A DNA stretch of 33,530 bases from Verrucomicrobiota bacterium (GTDB taxonomy: Bacteria; Verrucomicrobiota; Verrucomicrobiia; Limisphaerales; UBA1096), in the NCBI GenBank assembly GCA_014382705.1, contig JACNJE010000063.1:1-33530 (forward strand), read 5' to 3'. Below, piece by piece: positions 1 through 8,315 of the stretch (the stretch's first letter is position 1; each line of letters starts with the position of its first letter). The position numbers were made by a program, and so were the translations under genes. The notes under the pieces are model-generated. The model was not told the DNA's origin. It saw only the letters and a program-made list of their open reading frames with translations, and made no database searches.

Positions 1-115
1 ACTCTCCTCTCAACCCTTTCCAACCCTTCGGTGTCCTTTTTTATGAGTCAACACGCCGCAAAAAAGAACGCGTTTTTCGCCAAAGTTCTCGGTTGCAATT
101 GGTTTCGAGGCCGTT
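1..115. other. Upstream non-coding edge of window
   Basis: I see no gene that fits the neighbours here. The plus frame running from 31 and the long minus frames over this stretch are shadows of the permease that starts at 116. The stretch holds short A and T runs around 59-80 and presumably the leader of the first gene. No clear -10/-35 pair or terminator could be defended. Confidence 0.4.
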
Positions 116-1102
116 ATGTTTCCCGGCTCTTTTGGTTTGAGACAATTCGGGACCATAGCCTACAACGCATTCATGGAGGTGGCACAGCAGCCGGTTTACC
201 TGTTGCTGATGGCGGCTTCCTGCTTTTTTTGCGTTTTTCTTTCGGTGGTTCCGTACTTCGGCTTCGGGGACGATATCCAGATGGTCAAGACCAGCACGCT
301 CGCGGTCATGTTGGTGACGGGCTTGTTCGGGGCGGTCCTGTGCGCCTCCTCGTCGGTTGCGCGGGAGATTCGCACCGGCACGGCACTGGCGGTGCTGTCG
401 AAACCGGTGGGCCGGGCGCGGTTCCTTCTCGGCAAGTATGCCGGGTTGTCCGGCGCGCTGGCGCTGCTGGTGTACGCCAACCTGGTCGCCTGCCTGCTGG
501 CCAGCCGGATGGCGTACGATGCCTACGGCTCGGCCGACACCTCTTCCTTTGGCGTCTATAGTCTCGGCGGGCTGCTGGCGGCCTTTGTGGTTGGCGGCTT
601 CCTGAATTATTTCCTGCAACTCCGCTTCGTGATCACGACGGTGATCGCGATGGTGATCTTGACCACGGCGATGTCGGTGATCATTTTCGTTTCCGAACCG
701 GCGACGACCGGTGCCAGCGCGGATCCGCGCGTGGTGGATTGGCGGTTGATCTCGGCGTCGGTGCTGATCCTGTTTGCGGTGCTGATCCTGACGGCGCTGG
801 CGCTGGCCTGCTCGACACGGCTCGAGTTGTTGCCGACGCTGGCGATCTGCTCCGGGGTGTTGTTTCTCGGGCTGATGTCCGACTGGCTGTATTTGCAGCG
901 GGTGGAGGAGGGTTCGTGGTGGGCCTCGATCCTTTACACCGTGACGCCCAACTGGCAAAATTTTTGGCTAGCCGACGTGCTGGAAGGCGAAGGGGTGATT
1001 CCCACCCGGTACATTGGCCAAGCGTTTGGATACCTTGTCGGCTACGTGGGGGCAACCTTGTCGGTTGCCCTCTGGTTGTTTGAAGATCGTGAACTGACGT
1101 AA
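116..1102 (+). CDS. ABC-2 type transporter permease subunit
   Basis: This is a 328-residue polytopic inner-membrane protein with about six hydrophobic segments (around residues 28-50, 60-80, 105-130, 145-170, 180-200 and 220-250) and a last one near the C terminus. Residues about 83-110 carry the ABC-2 permease signature: an acidic residue, then GT, then LSKPVGR and a GK with a following G. The same motif occurs in the second permease of this cluster (8316-9884). There is no ATPase domain, so it must use a partner; the only ABC ATPase in the window is at 7143-8291. Its stop TAA shares one base with the ATG of the next gene (TAATG), which indicates translational coupling with the SPFH fusion protein. 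The substrate cannot be read from the sequence. A near-match of the window's palindrome lies at 1013-1024. Confidence 0.8.
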   Translation: MFPGSFGLRQFGTIAYNAFMEVAQQPVYLLLMAASCFFCVFLSVVPYFGFGDDIQMVKTSTLAVMLVTGLFGAVLCASSSVAREIRTGTALAVLSKPVGRARFLLGKYAGLSGALALLVYANLVACLLASRMAYDAYGSADTSSFGVYSLGGLLAAFVVGGFLNYFLQLRFVITTVIAMVILTTAMSVIIFVSEPATTGASADPRVVDWRLISASVLILFAVLILTALALACSTRLELLPTLAICSGVLFLGLMSDWLYLQRVEEGSWWASILYTVTPNWQNFWLADVLEGEGVIPTRYIGQAFGYLVGYVGATLSVALWLFEDRELT

Positions 1103-3015
1103 TGCAGCAGCAAACTTCATCAAAACTGGGAATGATCAACAGCCTCGCGCTGTTGCTCGTCACCATCGCGGCGCTGTTCCTGTCGCAGGGAGCCCAAACC
1201 ACGGCCGGCCTGGCCGCGGTACTGCTTCTGGGCATCGGGACGGTGATCGGGTTCTTCGCCTTTATCCATTCGCACCTTATCGATCGCGAGCGGCAGGAGG
1301 AACTGGAGATGCAGGCGCTGGACCAGTCCCGTGGCGACCAGTCGCTCTTTGCCGGGGCCGCGGAGGATGCCTACCCGGCGCGCAACGCGCGGCGGCAGTT
1401 TGAGAAATGGGTGGTGCCGGGCTTTACGGTGCTGGTGCTGCTTGGCCAAGCGCTTGGCCTGTCGTGGCTTTTAGGTGAACTGACCGGGGCCAAGGAGACT
1501 GGAACCGGGGGCGGCGCAGTGCTGTCGATCATGTTCTTCGCCCTGTTCATGATCGTCCTGTTCATGATGGGCAAATACTCGGCCGGCCTTGCCAGGATGG
1601 ACGGGCAGGAAATGCTGCGCCCGGGCGCGAACTACCTGCTGCTTGGCTCGGTGGTGTGCACGGCGGCGGTGGCGTCCCTGACGGCTTCCCACTTGGGCTA
1701 CCACGGTTGGGACCATGTGATCGCATGGATCCTGTTCGCGGTGGTCGCGATTGCCGCCGTGGAAAACGGGATCACGCTCATCCTCGAGATGTACCGGCCA
1801 AGGGTGGACGGCAAAAAGGCGCGCTTGATTTACGACAGCCGGTTGATCGGTCTGCTTGGCCAACCGGGGGGGTTGATCTCCACCGCGGCGCAGGCGATGG
1901 ACTACCAGTTCGGCTTCAAGGTGTCGGAGACTTGGTTTTACCGCTACATCGAGCAAAAGCTGGCACTCATCCTCGCGATCCAGTTTGTGGTGCTGTTTCT
2001 GAGCAGCAGTTTCGTGGTGATCCACTCCAACGAGAAGGCGCTGCTGGAGCGGAATGGCAAAATACAGGAGGAGGAGCTCATTCCCGGTTTTTACCTCAAG
2101 GCACCTTGGCCAATCGACAAGGTGTATCGATTCAAGACCGACCAGATTCAGTCCTTCACGCTGGGCGTGGTGGATGACCAGCACGACGAGGCCAAGCCGG
2201 GAGGCGAAGTGCTGCTGTGGACCACGGCACACAATCACGGTTCCGGGATGGATCAGGAGCAGAATTTCAACATGATCGTGGCCAGCAGGGATCCCGATGC
2301 CGATAGCGCCCCGGGTGCGGTTCCCATGAACCTCCTCACGGTGAGCATCCCAGTGCATTACCGCATCAACGACTTGAAGGCATGGATCACTCACAATGCC
2401 AATGCCGGGTCACTGCTTCAGAAACTGGCCATGCGTGAAGTCACCCGATACCTAATCGGTGCGGATATTGACGAACTGATGGGCCCCGGCCGCGTCTCCG
2501 CCCAGGAGACCTTGAAACAAACAATCGATGCCCAAGCAAAAGCCCGCAACCTGGGCGCGGAAGTCCTGTTTGTGGGCCTGCAGGACATCCATCCGCCCGT
2601 CGGCAAGACTGAACCGAAGGATACGGGAGGCGTTGCGGAGAAATACGAGGAGGTCATCGTGGCCCAGATGAACGCCGAGTCGAACCGGCTGGTCGCCCTG
2701 CGCTACAGCGCCGGCAAGGTGCCGCAGGCACGCGCCAGCGCCGCCGAGATTCTGGCCAAGGCGAGGAGCGAAAGCACCTACAAGGTGGCCATTGCCGAGG
2801 CGGAGGCCAAGCGCTTCGCCAACCAGGTCGCCGCCTTCCAGAGCGCGCCGTCGGTTTACAAGACCCGGATGAAACTGGAGAGCTTCAAGGAAGCCACGGT
2901 CGGTTCGCGCAAGTATATTTTGTCAGACCCGGCCAACCGGGATGTCATCAACCTCGAGTTGCAGGATCAACTGAGAAAAGACCTGCTCAACGTAACCGTC
3001 GAACAAGACAACTAA
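1102..3015 (+). CDS. Polytopic membrane protein fused to SPFH/band-7 domain (HflK-like)
   Basis: This 637-residue protein has two parts. Residues about 1-300 hold roughly seven hydrophobic segments. Residues about 305-600 form an SPFH/band-7 domain: a last membrane segment is followed by the pattern seen at the start of HflK/HflC domains (IHSNEKALLERNGKI, then PGFYLKAPWPID), and later by an Ala/Glu/Lys-rich coiled coil (about 530-590). SPFH proteins oligomerise into membrane cages that modulate proteases or organise membrane domains. The HflK/HflC homologues next door lack the extra N-terminal membrane region. The start overlaps the permease stop by one base. An exact palindrome core (1441-1450) is read as Leu-Gly-Gln-Ala within a membrane segment. 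The SPFH assignment is firm; the role of the N-terminal region is unknown. Confidence 0.75.
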   Translation: MQQQTSSKLGMINSLALLLVTIAALFLSQGAQTTAGLAAVLLLGIGTVIGFFAFIHSHLIDRERQEELEMQALDQSRGDQSLFAGAAEDAYPARNARRQFEKWVVPGFTVLVLLGQALGLSWLLGELTGAKETGTGGGAVLSIMFFALFMIVLFMMGKYSAGLARMDGQEMLRPGANYLLLGSVVCTAAVASLTASHLGYHGWDHVIAWILFAVVAIAAVENGITLILEMYRPRVDGKKARLIYDSRLIGLLGQPGGLISTAAQAMDYQFGFKVSETWFYRYIEQKLALILAIQFVVLFLSSSFVVIHSNEKALLERNGKIQEEELIPGFYLKAPWPIDKVYRFKTDQIQSFTLGVVDDQHDEAKPGGEVLLWTTAHNHGSGMDQEQNFNMIVASRDPDADSAPGAVPMNLLTVSIPVHYRINDLKAWITHNANAGSLLQKLAMREVTRYLIGADIDELMGPGRVSAQETLKQTIDAQAKARNLGAEVLFVGLQDIHPPVGKTEPKDTGGVAEKYEEVIVAQMNAESNRLVALRYSAGKVPQARASAAEILAKARSESTYKVAIAEAEAKRFANQVAAFQSAPSVYKTRMKLESFKEATVGSRKYILSDPANRDVINLELQDQLRKDLLNVTVEQDN

Positions 3016-3034
3016 CCCAGCCAATTTAAAACCA

Positions 3035-3925
3035 ATGAAAAAAAATCATATCACCCTGACGATCGGCGCGATCCTCGTGATCATTTTCGGCTTTATGCTG
3101 CTGACCTTTCAGGTGCGCCACACCGAGGTGGCGATCCGCGAGACCATCACCGGATCTGCCAGCAACATCGGCGAAGGATTTAAATTTCGCTTCCCCTGGC
3201 CCATCAACGAAATTCACAAGTTCGACAAGCGCGTCCAAAGCTCGGATTGGGTGTTTGCAACGACCAACACCAAGGAGGGCAAGCCGATCCTGGTGAAAGT
3301 GTTCGCCACCTGGAAAATCAGTGACGCATTGAAGTTCTTCCAGACGTTCGATGGTGACTTGGCCGAGGCCAACAGCAAGCTTGAGGACATCGTGCGCAGC
3401 GCCCAAACCGCCGTCATTGCCGACTACACCTTCGAGCAGATCGTGAACACCGACCCTGAGCTCCTCAAGTTGGAGGAGATCGAGGATAAAATGCGCGAAA
3501 AAGCGAGCAAGGGCATGATCAATTCCGGCATCGAGATCAAGATGGTGGGCATCAAGCGACTGGGCCTGACGGCGTCGGTGACCGAGGCAGTGTTCGGGCG
3601 CATGAAGGCCGAGCGCCAGGCACACATCGAGAAGGTCAAGGCAGAGGGCGAACGCGAAGCCAAGATGCTCACGGCCGAGGCCGACCTGAAAGCAAACGAG
3701 ATTCTGGCGCAGGCCGAGGCCCAGGCCAAGGTGTTGCGCGGTGAAGCCGAAGCCGCCTCCGCCAAGTATTACAAGGAGTTCGAAAAGAATCCCGAACTGG
3801 CCAATTTCCTGTTCAACCTCAATGCACTGGAAGGGTCACTCAAGGATAACGCCACGTTGATCCTCGACCCGAACACCCCTCCTTTCAACCTGTTAACCCA
3901 GCCGGACAAGGCGTCCAAGGAATAA
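3035..3925 (+). CDS. SPFH/band-7 protein, HflC-like
   Basis: The protein has 296 residues. One N-terminal membrane segment (about residues 6-27) is followed by an SPFH domain: VRHTEVAIRE, then GFKFRFPWPINEIHKFDKR, which matches the band-7 start seen in HflC. Residues about 185-245 are a long Ala/Glu/Lys coiled coil (repeats of AEGEREAK and AEAQAK type). HflC normally pairs with HflK in a cage around the FtsH protease. No ftsH is in this window, so protease control is known for the family but not shown here. The gene begins 19 bases after the preceding SPFH gene and ends 4 bases before the next one, so the three are almost certainly one transcript. The length is close to that of typical HflC. 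Confidence 0.8.
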   Translation: MKKNHITLTIGAILVIIFGFMLLTFQVRHTEVAIRETITGSASNIGEGFKFRFPWPINEIHKFDKRVQSSDWVFATTNTKEGKPILVKVFATWKISDALKFFQTFDGDLAEANSKLEDIVRSAQTAVIADYTFEQIVNTDPELLKLEEIEDKMREKASKGMINSGIEIKMVGIKRLGLTASVTEAVFGRMKAERQAHIEKVKAEGEREAKMLTAEADLKANEILAQAEAQAKVLRGEAEAASAKYYKEFEKNPELANFLFNLNALEGSLKDNATLILDPNTPPFNLLTQPDKASKE

Positions 3926-3929
3926 CCCC

Positions 3930-5015
3930 GTGAGCGACGAGGAAACACAACCGCACGGCAGTGAAACTCCCGCCGGGGAGCATCACGATACCCGTCCCAC
4001 CCAGGTCGTGGAGGATGCCCGCGCCCGCGCGCTGGCCGAGGCGCTGCAGAGCAGTTTCAAGGTCATTCGCGTGCTCATGGTGGTGTTAGCGGTCGCCTTC
4101 CTCGGTTCCGGCATCACGAAGGTGGGCAGCGGCGAGCAGGGGTTGCTGCTCCGGTTCGGCAAGTACCAGTCCCCTCCCCTTGGCCCGGGTCTGCATTTTG
4201 CCTGGCCCAACCCGATTGACCAGATCGTAAAGGTGGATGTCAGCGAAGACTTCAAGATTACCTCCGATGTCGGCTGGCGCACCTCGGAGAGCGAGAACCC
4301 GGAGGAAAGCTTTAATTTCGACCCGGGATATGCCGGGTACACATTGACTGGTGATGGCAACACGGTGCACATCAAGGCGGTCATGAATTTCAAACTCGAA
4401 AAATCCAAGGAAGCCATCACGGCCTATGCGTTTGATTTCGACGATGTGACCGGTTTTCTCCAGTCGGCACTGGACAACGCGGTGTACCACGCCTCCGCCA
4501 GCCGAAGTGCGCTGGACGCATACACCACCGGAAAGAGAATATTAGAGGAGGACATTCTAAATCGAATCAAAAAGGTTGTTAACGAGGCACACGAACTTCC
4601 GATAACGGAGATTACGCTGACGACGCTCGTTGATATTCCGGGGGGCGTCAAGTCTGACTACGAGGCTTTCCTCACGTCTGAGTCGGAAAGACAGGAGAAG
4701 GTTAAGAAAGCCCGAGGCGACGCTGCGAGAATTGTTGCCAAGGCCGAAGGCGACGCCAAGGTGATTTTAAGCGGTGGGGAAACCACAAAACACCAACTGT
4801 TGACCTCGGTGGAGGCCGAGGCCCGGTCGTTCGCCGAGCAACGGCCGTATTACGAGAGCAACCCGGAGCTGTTCCGGCAGCGTCTGCTTACCAGGACCAT
4901 GCAGCGGGTGCTCACCAACGCGGTCGACGTCTTTTACCTCTCCGGCCGCCAGCCGCGCATCTGGCTGAACCGCACGCCGCAGAAGCCGAAACTGAAAGAA
5001 GGGGGCGCGCCCTGA
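3930..5015 (+). CDS. SPFH/band-7 protein, HflK-like
   Basis: The protein has 361 residues and starts at GTG 3930, four bases after the preceding stop. Residues 1-42 are polar and probably cytoplasmic. One membrane segment lies at about 46-63. The SPFH domain follows with GSGEQGLLLRFGKY, then LGPGLHFAWPNPIDQIVKVD, which is typical of HflK. A charged coiled coil is at about 245-300. Together with the two genes upstream it would give a three-member SPFH assembly instead of the usual HflK/HflC pair. Codon use shifts noticeably to A/T-ending codons at about 4530-4790 compared with the flanks, although the frame and family pattern continue. Clear family membership; protease or other partner unknown. 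Confidence 0.8.
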   Translation: MSDEETQPHGSETPAGEHHDTRPTQVVEDARARALAEALQSSFKVIRVLMVVLAVAFLGSGITKVGSGEQGLLLRFGKYQSPPLGPGLHFAWPNPIDQIVKVDVSEDFKITSDVGWRTSESENPEESFNFDPGYAGYTLTGDGNTVHIKAVMNFKLEKSKEAITAYAFDFDDVTGFLQSALDNAVYHASASRSALDAYTTGKRILEEDILNRIKKVVNEAHELPITEITLTTLVDIPGGVKSDYEAFLTSESERQEKVKKARGDAARIVAKAEGDAKVILSGGETTKHQLLTSVEAEARSFAEQRPYYESNPELFRQRLLTRTMQRVLTNAVDVFYLSGRQPRIWLNRTPQKPKLKEGGAP

Positions 5016-5029
5016 TTCACGAAACCAAG

Positions 5030-5043
5030 CGCTTGGCCAAGCG
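5030..5043. repeat. Iterated palindrome, 14-bp full copy (intergenic)
   Basis: This is an exact CGCTTGGCCAAGCG copy in the 46-bp gap between the HflK-like gene and the metal ATPase. The preceding bases CCAAGC add a further half-site, giving overlapping CCAAGCGCTTGG and CTTGGCCAAG palindromes. There is no T-run after it, so it does not look like a simple intrinsic terminator. Confidence 0.9.
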
Positions 5044-5061
5044 CTGCAACACAGACTCAAC

Positions 5062-7086
5062 ATGCAAGTTTCATCCCTATTAAGCCGGAAGGAAATCCAC
5101 GAACACCATCACGATCATGACCACGACCCTGATCATGATTGTGGCCACGATCATGAACACACCAACTTTCGGATGACGACCATGGTCGCCGGCGTGGTGT
5201 TCATCGCCAACTCCTTCTTCATGCAGTGGTTTGCCGGCACGGACAACCAGATGGCTGGCATCAGCGCTTTCATTGGCGCCATGATTCTCGGATTCCCGAT
5301 CCTGCGCCTGGCCGTGAAGGACATTACCCGCGGCATGCTGACCATTAATGAGCTGGTTGCCATCGCGTTCCTCGCGGCGATCGCCTCCGGCGAGTCGCAG
5401 CTGGGCGGCTACCAGACGGCCGGTATCGTGGCGTTTTTCATGCTGCTGGGTGAGTTGATCGAGACCCGCACCGCTGCCGGCGCGCGCGCCTCGATCGCGT
5501 CGCTCGTCAAGATGACCCCGACCAAGGCCCGGCGCATTGTCGGCAACGACGAGGAGGAGGTCGCCGCCTCGGAACTGAAGGTGGGCGACAAAATCCGGAT
5601 TCGCCCCGGCGACAATGTTGCGGCCGACGGTAAAATCGTCAGTGGCCAAGGCTCGATCAACCAGGCCAACATCACCGGTGAGTCGCTCCCCATCGACAAA
5701 AGCAGCGGCGACGAGGTGTTCGCCGGCACGACCAACCTCAACGGCGTGCTCGAGGTCGAAGTGACCCGCGCCGGGGAGGACACCACCTTTGGCCGCGTGC
5801 GTGACCTGATCCTTTCCGCTGAGCAGACCAAGCTGCCGATCATGCGGATCATCGACCAATACATGGGCTACTACACGCCGCTCGTGCTGGTGATCGCCGG
5901 TATCGTCTGGTTTTTCACCGGGGACATCGAGCGCGTGGTTTCCGTGTTGGTCATCTCCTGCCCGTGTGCGTTCATCCTCGCCTCGCCAACGGCGATGGTC
6001 GCTGCGCTGGCCTCGGCCGCCCGGCTGGGCGTGCTCATCAAAAACGTCGGCGACATCGAGATCGCCGCGCGCATCAACGCCTTTGTGTTCGACAAGACCG
6101 GCACGCTGACCACCGGCGAGCTGGCGGTCAGCCGCTTGGCCCCGCAGGGCGACGTCAAGCCGGCCGAGCTGCTCAAGGTCGCCGCCACGGCGGAGAAGTT
6201 TAGCAACCATCCCACGGCAAAGGCCCTCGCCAACCTGGCTGCCGAGGCTGGGCTGACTCTGGCCGACCCGGGCGATTTCAAGGAGACCGCCGGCCGGGGC
6301 GTGCAGGCCAGCGTGGACGGCGCGAACATCGTGATTGGCCGCGCACAGTGGCTGCGCGACAACGGTGTCAACGATGATTTTGAAACCAAGGTCGACCTGA
6401 AGGAGGCCGAGGGCTACAGCCTGTTGTTCGTCGCACGCGACGGCGTCTGCATCGGCTGGATCGGCCTGCAGGACGCCACCCGCGGCGAGGCCAAGGAGGC
6501 GCTGGCTGACTTGCTCGAATCCGGCGTGCAGCGTGTGGCGATGGTTTCCGGCGACCGCCAGCCGGTCGCGGCCCGGGTGGCGGCGGAGATCGGCTGCGGC
6601 GAGGTCGTGGCCGAATGCCTGCCACAGAACAAGGTCGACTTCGTCACCGACCTGAAGAAACGCGGCTACCGCGTGGCGGTGATTGGTGACGGGGTGAATG
6701 ACGCCCCGGCGTTGGCCGCCGGCGACATGGGCGTGGCCATGGGCGCGGCCGGCAGCGAGGTAGCCATCCAGAGCGCCACCATCGCACTGATGAACAGCGA
6801 CCTTCGCCGGCTGCCGTTCCTCGTGCGCCTGTCCCGCAATACCCGTTCGGTCATTAACCAAAACTTCCTGTTTGGCATCCTGTTCATCATCCTCGGCATG
6901 GCGGCCGCCAGCTACGGGATCATCAACCCGATCGTCGCGGCGATCCTGCACAACGCCGGCTCGCTGATCGTGGTGTTCAACAGCGCGCGGCTGGTTCGGG
7001 AGGGCGAGGAACTGGCTTCGTTCGATCCGGAACCGGCCCCGGCCGACCCCGGGGGTGCGGCCGGCATGACGACCCAGCCTGCCTGA
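5062..7086 (+). CDS. Heavy-metal-translocating P1B-type ATPase
   Basis: The protein has 674 residues and pumps a metal cation across the inner membrane by ATP hydrolysis through a phospho-Asp intermediate. Visible motifs in order: TGES at 205-208 (actuator), Cys300-Pro-Cys302 in the transport helix, DKTGT with the phosphorylated Asp344, the His-Pro pair at 383-384 of P1B ATPases, and GDGVNDAP from 542. Residues about 12-34 form a His/Asp-rich tail (HEHHHDHDHDPDHD, then GHDHEH); there is no ferredoxin-like HMA domain with CxxC. The last helix carries HNAGS and FNSARL. CPC with a His-rich tail fits Zn/Cd/Co or Cu export; I cannot decide which. The gene sits between the SPFH set and an ABC exporter, so it may share a role in envelope or metal stress. 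Confidence 0.92.
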   Translation: MQVSSLLSRKEIHEHHHDHDHDPDHDCGHDHEHTNFRMTTMVAGVVFIANSFFMQWFAGTDNQMAGISAFIGAMILGFPILRLAVKDITRGMLTINELVAIAFLAAIASGESQLGGYQTAGIVAFFMLLGELIETRTAAGARASIASLVKMTPTKARRIVGNDEEEVAASELKVGDKIRIRPGDNVAADGKIVSGQGSINQANITGESLPIDKSSGDEVFAGTTNLNGVLEVEVTRAGEDTTFGRVRDLILSAEQTKLPIMRIIDQYMGYYTPLVLVIAGIVWFFTGDIERVVSVLVISCPCAFILASPTAMVAALASAARLGVLIKNVGDIEIAARINAFVFDKTGTLTTGELAVSRLAPQGDVKPAELLKVAATAEKFSNHPTAKALANLAAEAGLTLADPGDFKETAGRGVQASVDGANIVIGRAQWLRDNGVNDDFETKVDLKEAEGYSLLFVARDGVCIGWIGLQDATRGEAKEALADLLESGVQRVAMVSGDRQPVAARVAAEIGCGEVVAECLPQNKVDFVTDLKKRGYRVAVIGDGVNDAPALAAGDMGVAMGAAGSEVAIQSATIALMNSDLRRLPFLVRLSRNTRSVINQNFLFGILFIILGMAAASYGIINPIVAAILHNAGSLIVVFNSARLVREGEELASFDPEPAPADPGGAAGMTTQPA

Positions 7087-7105
7087 CGGGTTACATGAGC
7101 TGCGC

Positions 7106-7129
7106 CTGGCCAAGCGCTTGGCCAAGCGC
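7106..7129. repeat. Tandem pair of iterated palindrome (intergenic)
   Basis: There are two adjacent units: a shortened first copy (CTGGCCAAGCG) and a full CGCTTGGCCAAGCG at 7115-7128. The pair lies in the 56-bp leader of the ABC ATPase gene. An open frame runs through it from ATG 7095, but it would encode a Trp-Pro-Ser repeat. The gene start is therefore placed downstream at 7143. Confidence 0.85.
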
Positions 7130-7142
7130 GGACGACACAGTT

Positions 7143-8291
7143 ATGAGTTCAAACGAAACGGTCATCTCCGCGCAGGGCCTGACCAAGGTGTTCAAGGATT
7201 TCTGGGGCCGGTCCAAGGCGCTTGCCGTCGACGGCATCGATTTCGAGGTGCGGCGCGGCGAGGTGTTCGGCCTGCTCGGCCCGAACGGCTCCGGCAAATC
7301 CACCACGGTGAAGATTCTGCTCGGCCTGCTGTACCCGACCCGCGGCCGCATCACGGTGTTCGACCATTCGCCGCGCCACGTGCAGACCAAGGCGCGCATC
7401 GGCTACCTGCCGGAGGAGTCGTACCTGTACCGCTACCTCAATTCCGACGAGACGATCGACTTCTTCGGCAGCCTGTTCCACATCGACTCGAAGGAGCGCC
7501 GCGACCGTGCCGATCAACTCATCGAGATGGTCGGGCTGGACAACGCCCGCCGCCGGCACGTCGGCGAATTCTCGAAGGGCATGCAGCGGCGGATCGGCCT
7601 GGCGCAGGCACTTATCAACGACCCCGACCTGATCGTCCTCGACGAGCCGACTTCCGGGCTTGACCCGATCGGTTGCCGGGAAATCAAGGATTTGATCCTT
7701 ACCCTCGCTGAGCGCGGCAAGACGGTCATCCTGTCGAGCCACCTGCTGGCCGATGTGGAGGATGTCTGCGACCGGGCGATGATCTTGTACGGCGGGCGCG
7801 TGCAGGCGATGGGCACCATGAGCGAGTTGCTGGCCAACCGCGATGCCACGCGCATCACCGCGCCGACCCTCTCGCGCGACACAATGGAGCGGGTGCTGAC
7901 GCTGATCCGCGCCGACACCGGCTCGGAGGAGGTGCGCGTGGACAACCCGACGCAGAACCTCGAGAGCCTGTTCCTGAACATTGTCGAGCAGGCGCGCCGC
8001 AAGGAGTCGGAGACGTCCGGGGCGACCTCCGGCCATCGCGTGGCCGACTACCTGCGCGGCGATGCCGCAGGCGACCGGGCCGACCGCGTGCTCGACCACC
8101 TCACCCGCGCCGCGGACGGGCCAACGGCTGGCCAAGCGCCGGAAGTGGCCACGGCGGCGGAGACGGTCGCCCACGACAAGCTGGCCGGCTTGGCCAAGGC
8201 CGAACCGGTCCCGAAAGCCAAGGTCGCCCCGGGGAAGGGGGAGAACCTCGACAAGGCCAACGAGAAGCTGGGCGGCCTGCTCGGCGACTGA
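7143..8291 (+). CDS. ABC transporter ATP-binding protein
   Basis: The protein has 382 residues. It is the cytoplasmic ATPase that drives an ABC-2 exporter. Motifs: Walker A GPNGSGKST at 46-54, a degenerate signature FSKGM (about 142-146), Walker B LIVLDEPTSGLDP, and the switch His in SSHLLADVED. The first 285 residues are the ABC domain with the usual ABC-2 accessory region. The remaining roughly 95 residues are an Ala/Lys/Glu-rich tail without a recognisable fold. Start 7143 is chosen over ATG 7095 because the extra residues would be encoded by the tandem palindrome. The next gene (permease, 8316) starts 24 bases downstream and is the obvious partner; the permease at 116 may also use it. The tail contains an exact palindrome core at 8190-8199, read as Leu-Ala-Lys. 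Confidence 0.88.
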   Translation: MSSNETVISAQGLTKVFKDFWGRSKALAVDGIDFEVRRGEVFGLLGPNGSGKSTTVKILLGLLYPTRGRITVFDHSPRHVQTKARIGYLPEESYLYRYLNSDETIDFFGSLFHIDSKERRDRADQLIEMVGLDNARRRHVGEFSKGMQRRIGLAQALINDPDLIVLDEPTSGLDPIGCREIKDLILTLAERGKTVILSSHLLADVEDVCDRAMILYGGRVQAMGTMSELLANRDATRITAPTLSRDTMERVLTLIRADTGSEEVRVDNPTQNLESLFLNIVEQARRKESETSGATSGHRVADYLRGDAAGDRADRVLDHLTRAADGPTAGQAPEVATAAETVAHDKLAGLAKAEPVPKAKVAPGKGENLDKANEKLGGLLGD

Positions 8292-8315
8292 TTGTTCCGC
8301 CGAGAACCAAACGCC

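Noticed and set aside
5080-7125. Long minus-strand open frame of 681 codons opposite the metal ATPase gene
   Set aside because: It mirrors the ATPase gene, is rich in Arg/Gly/His from GC-skewed codons and has no family pattern; the plus-strand gene has all motifs.
7095-7142. N-terminal extension of the ABC ATPase from ATG 7095
   Set aside because: The extra residues are a Trp-Pro-Ser repeat encoded by tandem palindromes; homologues start near the downstream ATG.
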